Source: an uncultured Paracoccaceae bacterium
Lineage (GTDB): Bacteria > Pseudomonadota > Alphaproteobacteria > Rhodobacterales > Rhodobacteraceae
Direction of reading: 5' to 3'
DNA: 64,000 bases
Assembly (NCBI GenBank): GCA_947493745.1
Contig: CANLSM010000005.1
Span: 1 to 64,000 of the forward strand
Part shown: positions 7,555 through 15,694 of the stretch, in pieces
Layout of the letters: each line of letters opens with the position of its first letter
Position numbering within the stretch: position 1 is the first letter of the stretch
Notes under the pieces: generated by a model
What the model was told of the DNA's origin: nothing
What the model saw: only the letters and a program-made list of their open reading frames with translations
Database searches by the model: none
Program-made: the position numbers and the translations under genes

Positions 7555-8807
7555 GACGCGTCCTTTGCTGTTTCGATCTGATACCAGGGCTCGAAGACAT
7601 CCCCTCCATATCTTGACGGGAGGAAACGATCCGCCTCGATCCGGCCCTCACATGTGTATGGCTGGAAGCCTTCCCGGAACCGGCTCTTGATTTCCTTGCG
7701 GAGCTTTTTCTTATCGGTGGTCATCCGGCTGTGGAACGAGCTGTCGGGCTGAAAGACGACGAAGATCTGATCGTCGGCCTGAAAGGTGTATCGCGGATGG
7801 TCCTGACCATAGATCGGCGCAAAGACCGGCACGAAGAAGTCCTCGCCCAGAAAAGAGAACCGCCAACCTTTCGCGGTGACGCTGGTCCGGTCGAGAATGT
7901 CGGAGCATTGCACGTCCTGCGCCCGCATGGTGGTCAGAACAGTCCTCAATGCCAGCGACAACCGATCCATCGATTGCCCGAACAGAATGTTGGGCAGGGC
8001 GATGACAAACCCGTCAAGCTCCTCACGCCGCGCCACCCGTGTGAAGGCCTTGAGCGTTTCGGCTGCACGCCGGATATTGCCGCTAAGTGTGAGTTGCGGG
8101 CGATAAGGCTGCGCACCCCAGAGCCGCGCCTTGTTGGCAAACGGGCAGTAGCTGCGATTGACCACGGGCTCGAAACTTCTGACCGACGCCGCATGAGCCG
8201 GGGACAATTCCAGACTGGGCAGCGCATCTTCACCCGGCGCGCGCAGCATCTCGTTGAGCTTTGTCGCAATGTCCACATCGTGCTGCCGCCCGATCTCGAC
8301 AAGGATCTGGTGAAATTCCGGGATCACCTGGCTCAGGGGTCGGAGGTCCTCGGGATCGGTCGCGGACTGGCTGGACTGATAGTAGTCGAGGTTGCGAACG
8401 ATATCGGAGAATGACACCCGCAATCGGTCCACGCCGGTCGCGCGCGCGCACTCCGGACTGCTGATCATCGTAGAGAGAGAGCCGGGAATGCCGCTTTTGG
8501 AGTAGGCGTTCCGAAGCACCACGCCATAGCACTCGGCAATCCAGACACTGAAGCAGAACAGGCGGCTGAGCGAACTGCTCAGCGATGTCGGGTCCGCCCT
8601 CTCAAGGCTGTCCTCAAGACGATGATAGGCCTCAAGGAACTGACCCAGCGTGGTGGTGGCATTGTGCTGTGCGGGAAGGCGCAGGCACCTGCGACTGACG
8701 GCCTCCTGCGTTTGCGCCACGAAGAGACGCGCTGCGGACATGTCGGTGTCAGACTGAACGCCTGAATGCGCGTCCTTGCACACATTGATCGGCGATTGGA
8801 GCACCAC
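7551..8807 (-). CDS. YqcI/YcgG-like protein, putative heme-dependent N-oxygenase
   Basis: A 418-residue protein. The C-terminal ~200 residues resemble the YqcI/YcgG family: a CPFA motif (SYCPFANKARLWG), then LDGFVIALPN, GWRFSFLGEDFFVPVFAPIY and a late FQPDSSFHSR/KKLRKEIKSRF stretch. Some members of this family, such as GntA of guanitoxin biosynthesis, are heme enzymes that hydroxylate nitrogen. The N-terminal ~215 residues are helical and I do not recognise them; the total is about twice the usual family length. The GTG at 8807 follows AAGGAG by 6 bases; further upstream the frame runs through the neighbouring gene. The family call is from memory of the pattern and is moderate; heme binding is inference. 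Confidence 0.5.
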   Translation of the reverse strand: MVLQSPINVCKDAHSGVQSDTDMSAARLFVAQTQEAVSRRCLRLPAQHNATTTLGQFLEAYHRLEDSLERADPTSLSSSLSRLFCFSVWIAECYGVVLRNAYSKSGIPGSLSTMISSPECARATGVDRLRVSFSDIVRNLDYYQSSQSATDPEDLRPLSQVIPEFHQILVEIGRQHDVDIATKLNEMLRAPGEDALPSLELSPAHAASVRSFEPVVNRSYCPFANKARLWGAQPYRPQLTLSGNIRRAAETLKAFTRVARREELDGFVIALPNILFGQSMDRLSLALRTVLTTMRAQDVQCSDILDRTSVTAKGWRFSFLGEDFFVPVFAPIYGQDHPRYTFQADDQIFVVFQPDSSFHSRMTTDKKKLRKEIKSRFREGFQPYTCEGRIEADRFLPSRYGGDVFEPWYQIETAKDAS

Positions 8808-8862
8808 GGTTTTCTCCTTTTCGATATCTGGGGTGATGCAAAAGGCGGCAAGGGGCCGCCCG

Positions 8863-9576
8863 CTAGTGGCCCGGCAGGGCGCGACCCGAACGTGCGAGCG
8901 CAACCGCTTCCAGAAGACTGGAGACGATGTCCCGCCCGGTTCGCGCGACACGCTCGAAACTCTGCAATGCGGACTGGCCGGAATGGTAGAGAATGCATCC
9001 GATCTGAGCCGCCTCCGCCGCATGGGCGTCGTCGGTCGTGTCACCAATCAGGGCGACGGATCGCGGATCCAGACCTTCGATGGCGGCAAGATGGGCAACC
9101 AGATGTGCCGCCTTGGTGTCGGGTCCGGTGCCAGAATACCCCTCGATCCGGTTGAAATAGGATGTCAGGCCGAGATCGCCGAGCGAACGGGTCAGCTCAT
9201 CATGCGGACACATCGACAGCACCGACTGCGTGAAGCCCAGAGACGCCCAGGTTTCCAGCGCCTCGATCGTGTCGGCACCCACACATTCCCGCAGATCGCA
9301 ATCCGCGTAATAGCGCTGGAACATGCCGACCAGATGCGCGTGTTCCTCATCGCTCAGCCGACGTCCCGCGAGATCGTCGAAGAAATCCCTGACCGGGCGA
9401 TGGAAGAGATCCTGGTGCCGCGGCACGGTCACCTCGGCGATGCCAAGCGTGCGAAAGGCATCAGACACGGCCCCCATTGTCTGGGCACCATCCTGCAACA
9501 GCGTTCCGTTCCAATCCCAGATGATGTGACGACAGGCCGGTTGGGCCGCAACCAGCGGCGACGGTTTCATATACAT
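8863..9576 (-). CDS. HAD-superfamily phosphatase
   Basis: A 237-residue HAD hydrolase. Motif I is DWNGT at residues 21-25, with Asp21 as nucleophile; the second motif position is Asn rather than the usual Asp, a variant also known in other HAD proteins. Motif IV is GDTTDD in VALIGDTTDDAHAA. Phosphoglycolate-phosphatase-like cap region. Start choice is between ATG 9576 and ATG 9570 (MYM); upstream GGGGA and GGAA are both weak. It lies between the MTAP-like and YqcI/YcgG-like genes. In this setting a nucleotide 5'-phosphatase role is plausible but not shown. Confidence 0.8.
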   Translation of the reverse strand: MYMKPSPLVAAQPACRHIIWDWNGTLLQDGAQTMGAVSDAFRTLGIAEVTVPRHQDLFHRPVRDFFDDLAGRRLSDEEHAHLVGMFQRYYADCDLRECVGADTIEALETWASLGFTQSVLSMCPHDELTRSLGDLGLTSYFNRIEGYSGTGPDTKAAHLVAHLAAIEGLDPRSVALIGDTTDDAHAAEAAQIGCILYHSGQSALQSFERVARTGRDIVSSLLEAVALARSGRALPGH

Positions 9577-9638
9577 TTCCGATAATCCCCATTTTTTTGG
9601 CACCAGACAAAATTGTCCGGCCCTCAAGCCAAATCTGT

Positions 9639-10478
9639 TCAGTGCGTGGAGGCGGTCGCCTTCGCGCGCTCTTTCATCGCGGTATCCTGACGCTCGATCG
9701 GCGTGGATGTGGCGCATGTGCAGGGTGTTACCACGCCGGTTCCCTTGGATATCTCAAGGGTCAGCTCGCCCACGATATCGCGGAACCGCGCCGCATGACC
9801 GCGCCGGAACCCGTGCCAGAGCGGCGCCGACATCCGGTGGTCCGACAGCCCGGCACCGACCGTGATCACACCGGCAACGGTGGCGAAACAAAGTCCCGCC
9901 TCGCGCGCCATGACGCAATCGGTGACGGTCGTGTGCCCGATGACATCGCCACCCAGAGCTGCATACATCCGCACCTCGGCTGCGGTCTCGAACCGAGGTC
10001 CGGGAACGCCGATATAGCAGCCGTTCGGCGTGATCTTGACCTCCGCCCGCTGTGCGGCCCGCAGGATCCCCTGCCTGAGATCCTTGCAGAACGGATCTGT
10101 CATGTCGGCGAACCCGAAGGTCTCGCCGGAAAACAGGCTGAACTGCCGATCCTTGGTGAAATCGATGAACTGGTCCAGCACACACATGCTGCCATTGGGA
10201 TATTCAATGGGCTTGAGCGTGCCGACCATCGATGTCGTGAGCACCCGCGTCGCACCGGTCTCGATAATCGCCTCGATATTGGCGCGATAGTCGATCAAAT
10301 GCGGCGGCATCGGCTTGTTGGTTCCGTTGCGCGGCAGCACCACCAGATTGCAGCCGTTCAGTTTTCCGGTGGTCGCACGAACGGTACGGTCAGATATGGC
10401 GATATCAACTTCCGTCGTGTCGGTGAGCCACTCGCTGAGCGCCACATCCTGGCTGCCAATGATTGCAAGTTCAGTCAT
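9639..10478 (-). CDS. MTAP/PNP-family nucleoside phosphorylase
   Basis: A 279-residue protein matching the methylthioadenosine/purine nucleoside phosphorylase family. It has MPPHLIDYRANI (family PxxxNYRANI), VLDQFIDFT (family DQFIDRT) and GPRFETAAE (family GPRFET.AE). The reaction is phosphorolysis of a purine nucleoside to base and ribose-1-phosphate. The phosphate-binding RHG near residue 50 is RNG here, so a conserved His is lost, which may mean altered activity. The C-terminal tail has a CTC motif (VVTPCTCATS). ATG 10478 follows AGGAG. It is part of the minus-strand run from 12041 to 4548. Confidence 0.85.
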   Translation of the reverse strand: MTELAIIGSQDVALSEWLTDTTEVDIAISDRTVRATTGKLNGCNLVVLPRNGTNKPMPPHLIDYRANIEAIIETGATRVLTTSMVGTLKPIEYPNGSMCVLDQFIDFTKDRQFSLFSGETFGFADMTDPFCKDLRQGILRAAQRAEVKITPNGCYIGVPGPRFETAAEVRMYAALGGDVIGHTTVTDCVMAREAGLCFATVAGVITVGAGLSDHRMSAPLWHGFRRGHAARFRDIVGELTLEISKGTGVVTPCTCATSTPIERQDTAMKERAKATASTH

Positions 10479-10566
10479 CGCTTGTCTCCTGTTAGAAAAA
10501 TCGTTCGAAATCGAAACAGACCCAACTCACAAGAACCGCTGACGCCACGTGTTCAGATCTCTGGTG

Positions 10567-11469
10567 TCACGTCGGTGCCACCGCAGGCTTCGCTCTTCTC
10601 TCGCGGAGTGTCGGCAGGACCTCGACCAGCAGCATCGCGCCAAAGATCAGCATGCATCCCAGATACCCCAACATGCCCAGACGCTCGCTCAGCAGGATGG
10701 CCGCGAAGAGAGCCGCAAACAGCGCTTCGGAAGAGAGAAAGATAGCTGCCTGCGGCGCGGATGTGTGCTGTTGAGCGAGCGCCTGGAGGGTGAAGGCGAC
10801 CCCGCTTGAGAAGACGCCTGTAAAGATGAGTTCGGGAAGGGCCTGATAGACCATCGACCAGTCAAATGTCTCGAAGACGCCCGCGATCGTCAGGGCAATC
10901 GCACCACAAAGTGCAAACTGCGTGACGGCCAGCGTAATGGGCCGACCGGTCGAGCTGGTCCAGCGGGCAATGAAGAGTACCTGAAGGGCCCAGAAGACCG
11001 AGCAGAGGATCGTCAGCCAGTCACCGGGCGTCAGTGTGGCCAGTTGACCACCGGAAAGAAAGAATATCCCCAGCATGGCAACTGCCGCTGCGGGCCAGAG
11101 CGCCGGATGAGGCCACTGCCAGAACAAGAGAACCCCGAGCAACGGCGTGAAGATCACGTAGAGCCCCGTCAGAAATCCCGAATTGGTCACCGTGGTGGAC
11201 AAAAGCCCGACCTGTTGCGCGGACATCCCACCAAAGAGGAACAGACCGACGACCAGAAAGGCGGCCCAATCGCGGGGTCTCAGCGGAACGGTCGCCTTGC
11301 GCGTTTCCATGACCGCAAAGGGCAGGATCACGGCAAAGGCGATCAGAAACCTCAGACCAAGGAAGACGAAGGGCTCAAGGGAGTCCATCGCAGTCGACTG
11401 GGCGACAAATCCCATCCCCCAGATTGCACCTGCGCTCAGCAACAAAAGATTGGCGTAAGACCGTCTCAT
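10567..11469 (-). CDS. EamA/DMT-family transporter
   Basis: A 300-residue protein with about ten membrane helices in two EamA halves. The first begins NLLLLSAGAIWGMGFVAQ, and the second contains ALWPAAAVAMLGIFFLSGG and ends LGYLGCMLIFGAMLLVEVLP. DMT exporters of this type carry amino acids and small metabolites across the inner membrane. The ATG at 11469 follows AGGAGG and overlaps the acetyltransferase stop by 4 bases (11466-11469), so they are translationally coupled. It is the second candidate exporter of the cluster. Confidence 0.9.
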   Translation of the reverse strand: MRRSYANLLLLSAGAIWGMGFVAQSTAMDSLEPFVFLGLRFLIAFAVILPFAVMETRKATVPLRPRDWAAFLVVGLFLFGGMSAQQVGLLSTTVTNSGFLTGLYVIFTPLLGVLLFWQWPHPALWPAAAVAMLGIFFLSGGQLATLTPGDWLTILCSVFWALQVLFIARWTSSTGRPITLAVTQFALCGAIALTIAGVFETFDWSMVYQALPELIFTGVFSSGVAFTLQALAQQHTSAPQAAIFLSSEALFAALFAAILLSERLGMLGYLGCMLIFGAMLLVEVLPTLRERRAKPAVAPT

Positions 11470-12041
11470 GCCGGTTCCTCCTGGGTTTGGAATGTCGATT
11501 TTGAAAGTGCGGTGAGGGCTGTCCCGCTTAGCCGGTAGACACCAACCTCGGGCACCGGCTCGGCGCCGAGCCTCTCGTAGAAGCGCATCGCGGTCTGGTT
11601 CGACGACAGAACCCACCATTCGAACCGTCTCGCCCCGTGAACATGGGCCAGTTTGGACAGGTGGACCATCATCCGCGTTCCGATCTGCGATCCGCGATAT
11701 GCGGGAAGAACATAAAGGTCGTCGAGATGCAGTCCGGCGCGCCCCAGCAATGTCGAGAAGGTCCAGTAGCACACCGCCACCCCGACCACCTTCTCGTCAA
11801 CGGTTGCGACAGCGGCCAGCGCCTTGGGGTCCGGTCCAAACAGGGCTGTCTGAAGAACGGCGGGGGCAACCTCGATCTCGCTCTGCGCGTATCCTTCTTC
11901 ATCCGCCAGACGGAGGATGAGCCGGTGAATGTCGCTGACATCACGCAGACTGGCCTGCCGGATTTCGAACGCCTGTGCGGCGCGAGATCCGTGCAAGTCT
12001 GGCGCATTGGTGATCTGGGTCTGCATCGCTATATCCCGCAT
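11466..12041 (-). CDS. GNAT acetyltransferase, SSAT (diamine/spermidine) type
   Basis: A 191-residue GNAT protein whose second half closely follows the spermidine/spermine N1-acetyltransferase pattern. LDDLYVLPAYRGSQIGTRMM matches the SSAT LEDFFV..YRG.GIG block, then SSNQTAMRFYERLGA matches the Asn..FY.R.GA end. It therefore probably acetylates a primary amine. In a cluster with aminotransferases this could be tailoring of the product or self-protection. ATG 12041 has AGGAG 12 bases upstream; ATG 12026 is the alternative. The promoter region holds two copies of an 11-bp repeat at 12051-12080. Confidence 0.8.
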   Translation of the reverse strand: MRDIAMQTQITNAPDLHGSRAAQAFEIRQASLRDVSDIHRLILRLADEEGYAQSEIEVAPAVLQTALFGPDPKALAAVATVDEKVVGVAVCYWTFSTLLGRAGLHLDDLYVLPAYRGSQIGTRMMVHLSKLAHVHGARRFEWWVLSSNQTAMRFYERLGAEPVPEVGVYRLSGTALTALSKSTFQTQEEPA

Positions 12042-12050
12042 TGTATCATA

Positions 12051-12080
12051 TTTCTCCTATAGCATACATTTTCTCCTATA
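12051..12080. promoter_or_regulatory. two direct repeats TTTCTCCTATA, candidate operator
   Basis: TTTCTCCTATA at 12051-12061 recurs at 12070-12080, a 19-base period (about two helical turns). They lie between the acetyltransferase start (12041) and the promoter of the divergent XRE-cupin gene, a natural place for that regulator to bind. On the minus strand each copy also reads AGGAG followed by ATG, so very short leader frames are an alternative reading. Confidence 0.4.
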
Positions 12081-12090
12081 CAATCTTATT

Positions 12091-12120
12091 TTGACAAACT
12101 AAGCATTTTTGCACTATTAT
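12091..12120 (+). promoter_or_regulatory. sigma70-type promoter for the XRE-cupin gene
   Basis: A perfect -35 hexamer TTGACA (12091-12096) and a near-consensus -10 TATTAT (12115-12120) are separated by 18 bases. The start codon of the regulator is at 12195. The TTTCTCCTATA repeats lie just upstream of the -35 box. Confidence 0.55.
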
Positions 12121-12194
12121 AAAACATGACGACTCTATGACTGGCACCCAAGGTTGCCAGTAAGGCCCCGGAATAAAACAAGAAGTGAGACAAC

Positions 12195-12818
12195 ATGTGT
12201 CCAGTTTCCAGTCTCTCACGTGGTGAGATCGAGCTTGCAAAGCCAGGCATTCCGCCCTCGAAAGAGGAAATTGACCTCGGCGGACGCGTACTGACGCTCA
12301 GAAAATCAAACGGATGGACCCTGGAGACGCTGTGCGAAAAGAGCGGCGTCTCCAGATCGGCACTTTCCAAGATCGAGAAGGATCAGGTGTCGCCGACCTT
12401 TGATGTGCTGCTGAAAATCTCGCGGGGGTTCGGCATCTCGGTCTCGGATCTGATCGGCGCGAGGAAGGAATCCGCCCCCGTTGGACGGCGCGCGGTGACC
12501 AGAAAGGGCGAGGCGCGCAATACCGAAACCGATCACTATGTCATCGATTCTCATGCCGCCGAGCTGGCTCAGAAACTGATGTTGCCCTTCTGTGTGACGG
12601 TCAAGGCGCATGATATCTCGGAGTTCGAAGACTGGGATCGCCACATTTCCGACGACTTCATCTACGTCCTGAGCGGCACCATCGAGTTCCACTCGGAATG
12701 GTATGAGCCGCTTGTGCTTGGCGAGGGCGAGTCGCTCTATATCGACAGCCGGATGGGGCACGCCTTCATCTCAAAGGGCGATGAAGACGCCCGCATCCTG
12801 TGGATCAACTCAGGTTAG
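12195..12818 (+). CDS. XRE-family regulator with C-terminal cupin domain
   Basis: A 207-residue DNA-binding regulator. The helix-turn-helix spans about residues 30-85, with LETLCEKSGVSRSALSKIEKD the recognition part. The C-terminal half is a cupin small-molecule sensor, with FIYVLSGTIEFHSEW and LGEGESLYIDSRMGHAF. Such regulators often sense an amine or its metabolites, as PuuR does. It is divergent from the acetyltransferase-exporter arm and convergent (9-base overlap) with the amidase, so it is the likely local regulator of the cluster. The ATG at 12195 has only a weak ribosome site. Confidence 0.9.
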   Translation: MCPVSSLSRGEIELAKPGIPPSKEEIDLGGRVLTLRKSNGWTLETLCEKSGVSRSALSKIEKDQVSPTFDVLLKISRGFGISVSDLIGARKESAPVGRRAVTRKGEARNTETDHYVIDSHAAELAQKLMLPFCVTVKAHDISEFEDWDRHISDDFIYVLSGTIEFHSEWYEPLVLGEGESLYIDSRMGHAFISKGDEDARILWINSG

Positions 12819-14165
12819 CTCAGGGTTTTTCTGCCCCGCGATCGCGCCCTCCATCTGCGTACAGAAATCGAGAACCACGCTGTCATTGCCGGTGCCAGCG
12901 ACCACCTGCAAGCCCACCGGCAAGCCGCTGGTCGTCGTTCCGGCGGGCAGCGAGGCCGCTGGCAAGCCGGTGATGTTCATCGGGTAGGAATACGGCGCCC
13001 AGTCCCACCAATCCCGATCACCGGGACGCGTGGCAGGGTAGTTCCTGCCGACCTCGAACGCTGCGGTCGCAGTCGCTGGTGTGAGCAGAAGATCGAAGCG
13101 GTCGAAGAAAACCGATGCATCAATCTGGTGCTGGATCCGTCGCTGGTGCGCGGCTGCCAGATCGCGGCGACCGATGGACCGGGCCCGGTCCAAGATGTCC
13201 GCCAAACCCGGATCGAGAACCTCTCTCTCATCTGGCGTGAGATACTCAAGCCACGCGTCAAACCCGGAAAGCCACATGATTTTAAAGGTTTCTCGGCAAT
13301 CGAGAAAGGCGGGAGACTGCCGGCTGACCTCAAAACCGGCCTCCCGGATGATCTCGATTGTTTTCAGAAATGCCGAGCGAACGTCGTCGTCCAGATCAAT
13401 CCAGTCCGGCCCCAGCGACCACGCGATCCGTGGTCGTGCATGACCAGATTTTGCAGATGGCTCACCCGCCCCGAACCAGCTTTGCAGGAAATAGGCACTG
13501 TCACTGGCCGTTCTGGTGATCGGGCCGGTGTGGGCCAGATGGGTAACGGCCGTCGCTGCGGATCGGTTGAACCTGCCCCATGTCGGCTTCATCCCAAACA
13601 CGCCGCAGAAAGCCGCTGGTATCCGAACCGAGCCGCCGCCATCCGTTCCGACATTCACAAGCGCCATCTCGGTGGCGGCAGATGCCGCAGCCCCTCCACT
13701 GCTGCCGCCCGGCGTTCGCGTGAGATCCCGCGGGTTGCGGGTAATTCCATAGCGCGGTGAATCCGTCACGCCCTTCCAGCCGAACTCGCAACTGGTGGTA
13801 CTGCCGACGATGACAGCGCCCAGGCGGCGCAGCTTCCGGACAACGGGGCAGTCGGTGTCCTGCACCGGCGACTGGGCCGTGCTTCTCGAACCGTAATAGA
13901 GCGGCCAGCCCGCCATCGGCATGACATCCTTGATGGAGACCGGCGCGCCATCGATGTTGCTCAGCGGCTCACCATGTTGCCACCTGCGGGTTGCCCGGGC
14001 CGCTTGCTCCATCGCAGCCGCACCATCGACAACACAGAAGCAGTTTAGGTCGGGATTGCGTGATTCGATTCTGTCTAAACAAGTTGACACAATCTCGTCC
14101 GGAGTTGTCAGACCCTGGCGAAATTCGCTTATGACTTGCATCAGGCTGGGAAGCGTGTTGGACAT
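12810..14165 (-). CDS. amidase signature family hydrolase
   Basis: A 451-residue amidase of the Ser-cisSer-Lys type. Lys79 (SIKDVM), Ser155 in GGSSGGAAAS and Ser179 in TDGGGSVRIP form the expected triad. It hydrolyses an amide to acid plus ammonia or amine; the substrate is not evident. The ATG at 14165 is chosen because MSNTLPSLMQVISEF is a normal amidase N-terminus; the frame is open for 25 more codons with hydrophobic, unlikely sequence. It is divergent from the aminotransferase-NRPS operon and shares a 124-base promoter region with it. Confidence 0.9.
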   Translation of the reverse strand: MSNTLPSLMQVISEFRQGLTTPDEIVSTCLDRIESRNPDLNCFCVVDGAAAMEQAARATRRWQHGEPLSNIDGAPVSIKDVMPMAGWPLYYGSRSTAQSPVQDTDCPVVRKLRRLGAVIVGSTTSCEFGWKGVTDSPRYGITRNPRDLTRTPGGSSGGAAASAATEMALVNVGTDGGGSVRIPAAFCGVFGMKPTWGRFNRSAATAVTHLAHTGPITRTASDSAYFLQSWFGAGEPSAKSGHARPRIAWSLGPDWIDLDDDVRSAFLKTIEIIREAGFEVSRQSPAFLDCRETFKIMWLSGFDAWLEYLTPDEREVLDPGLADILDRARSIGRRDLAAAHQRRIQHQIDASVFFDRFDLLLTPATATAAFEVGRNYPATRPGDRDWWDWAPYSYPMNITGLPAASLPAGTTTSGLPVGLQVVAGTGNDSVVLDFCTQMEGAIAGQKNPELT

Positions 14166-14213
14166 GGTTATGTCTTTCTCTGATTGGACAAATGCGATAA
14201 TAATTCCATCATA

Positions 14214-14247
14214 AGAGAAAAATATCTTAAGGACTACCATTTTCTCT
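14214..14247. promoter_or_regulatory. inverted repeat AGAGAAAA...TTTTCTCT in divergent promoter
   Basis: AGAGAAAA (14214-14221) and TTTTCTCT (14240-14247) are exact reverse complements in the intergenic region between the amidase and the first aminotransferase. The TTTTCTC core resembles the TTTCTCCTATA repeats before the acetyltransferase. A common regulator, most simply the XRE-cupin protein, is possible. Confidence 0.3.
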
Positions 14248-14289
14248 CAACTGGTGTATTCTGCCCTCAGTTAACAATCGGGGGCTGAC

Positions 14290-15660
14290 ATGAACATGCA
14301 GACAGGCGCAAAGGCATCAGGAGCGGCAGCTCTGGCAAGCGCACTCACCGAGGTTCGCACCTCCCTCTCCGGCAGCATCGAACGCAACAGACAGGCTGGT
14401 GAAGCCCTCGCACTTGAAGTTGTGCAGACCGTCGATTTCGACTGCCCGGTCTATATCGAGACAGCGGACGGGTGCCGGATGACCGATGTCGATGGAAACA
14501 CCTATGTTGATCTCACGATGGGTTTTGGTGCGCATGTGCTCGGCCTGAACGCACCGGAGATCCGTAAGGAAATTCAGGCTCAGGCAACGCGCGGATGGCA
14601 TTTCGGCATCCACAACACGAGACAGACGGAACTCGCCGATCTCGTGCGTCTTGCGAGGCCTGGCAATGAACAGGTGGCCTTCTGCAACTCGGGAACCGAG
14701 GCGACCATGTATGCCTTTCGTCTGGCGCGCGCGATCACGGGAAAACAGAAAATCGGGGTCTTTGACGGATCCTATCACGGCGCCCATGACTATGCGCTGG
14801 CCAAGGTGGACCCCAAGAGCGCACCGACAAAGCCCGGCACGGTTCTTGATGGCGCCGGCATCCCGCCGTGGGTTCGCACGGAAGCGACAGTGGCACTCCC
14901 CTATGCGCATGATGCCTGCTTCGACCTGATCCGGAGGCATAGCGACGAGCTTGCCCTGGTCTGTGTCCAGCCGGTGCAGAACAACAATCCGTCTGTCACA
15001 CAGCGGGACTGGCTGGGAGAACTGATCGAAGTCTGCCGCCAGAACGATGTGCTGTGCCTCTTTGATGAGGTCGTGACCGGTTTCCGGCTCGCCTATGGTG
15101 GTGCGCAGGAGCTTTTCGATCTGGAACCCGACTTCACCGTCTACGGGAAGGCCCTGGGCGGCGGCCTGCCGGTCGGTGCAATCGCAGGCCCCGCCCGAAT
15201 TCTTCGCCACTTCAAATCGGCGAGCACCGAAAAGGGCGTCTTCTTCGGCGGCACGTTCAACGGGAACCCGCTTGCCATGGCCGCCGGTGTGGGGGCCTTG
15301 CAGACACTTCATGCGCGTCGCGATGACATCTACCCGTCACTCGTGGCAAAGTCCGACCGGCTGGTCGATGCGATCAACGCCTTTGCCAGCAACCAGCATA
15401 TGGATTTCCAGGCAATCAACGCCGGGTCCCTGATCTGCTTTCATTTTCAGAAAGAGGCAATCTCCACCTATCGGGACCTGCAGCATAAGGGGTCCTTTGC
15501 CGAGCGGCTGTTTTACGTGGCGCTGCTGAAACGCGGCGTCATCGTCCCGGCCATTCACCTCGCATTCCTGTCGGATGCCCATTCCGAAGAGGACGTCACT
15601 TTTTTGATCGAGTCTGTAAAGGGTGCGCTGCTCGATGTTCGTGCCAGCAATCTGATTTGA
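14290..15660 (+). CDS. class III PLP aminotransferase, HemL-like
   Basis: A 456-residue fold-type I class III aminotransferase related to glutamate-1-semialdehyde aminomutase. FCNSGTEATMYAFRLARA binds the cofactor phosphate, CLFDEVVTGFR holds the PLP-contacting Asp, and Lys287 in YGKALGGGLPVG is the Schiff-base lysine. The ATG at 14290 has GGGGG 5 bases upstream. It is the first gene of a three-gene plus-strand operon with the A-T-R protein and a second HemL-like enzyme. It probably handles an amino aldehyde or amino ketone made by the reductase; the substrate is not readable. Confidence 0.88.
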   Translation: MNMQTGAKASGAAALASALTEVRTSLSGSIERNRQAGEALALEVVQTVDFDCPVYIETADGCRMTDVDGNTYVDLTMGFGAHVLGLNAPEIRKEIQAQATRGWHFGIHNTRQTELADLVRLARPGNEQVAFCNSGTEATMYAFRLARAITGKQKIGVFDGSYHGAHDYALAKVDPKSAPTKPGTVLDGAGIPPWVRTEATVALPYAHDACFDLIRRHSDELALVCVQPVQNNNPSVTQRDWLGELIEVCRQNDVLCLFDEVVTGFRLAYGGAQELFDLEPDFTVYGKALGGGLPVGAIAGPARILRHFKSASTEKGVFFGGTFNGNPLAMAAGVGALQTLHARRDDIYPSLVAKSDRLVDAINAFASNQHMDFQAINAGSLICFHFQKEAISTYRDLQHKGSFAERLFYVALLKRGVIVPAIHLAFLSDAHSEEDVTFLIESVKGALLDVRASNLI

Positions 15661-15694
15661 GCCAAGCCAGCAATTCAACGCGAAAGAGGTTGTC

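Noticed and set aside
8808-9047. N-terminal extension of the YqcI/YcgG-like protein
   Set aside because: The extension is Arg/Ser/Pro-rich, overlaps the end of the HAD gene and lacks a ribosome site, whereas the GTG at 8807 has AAGGAG.
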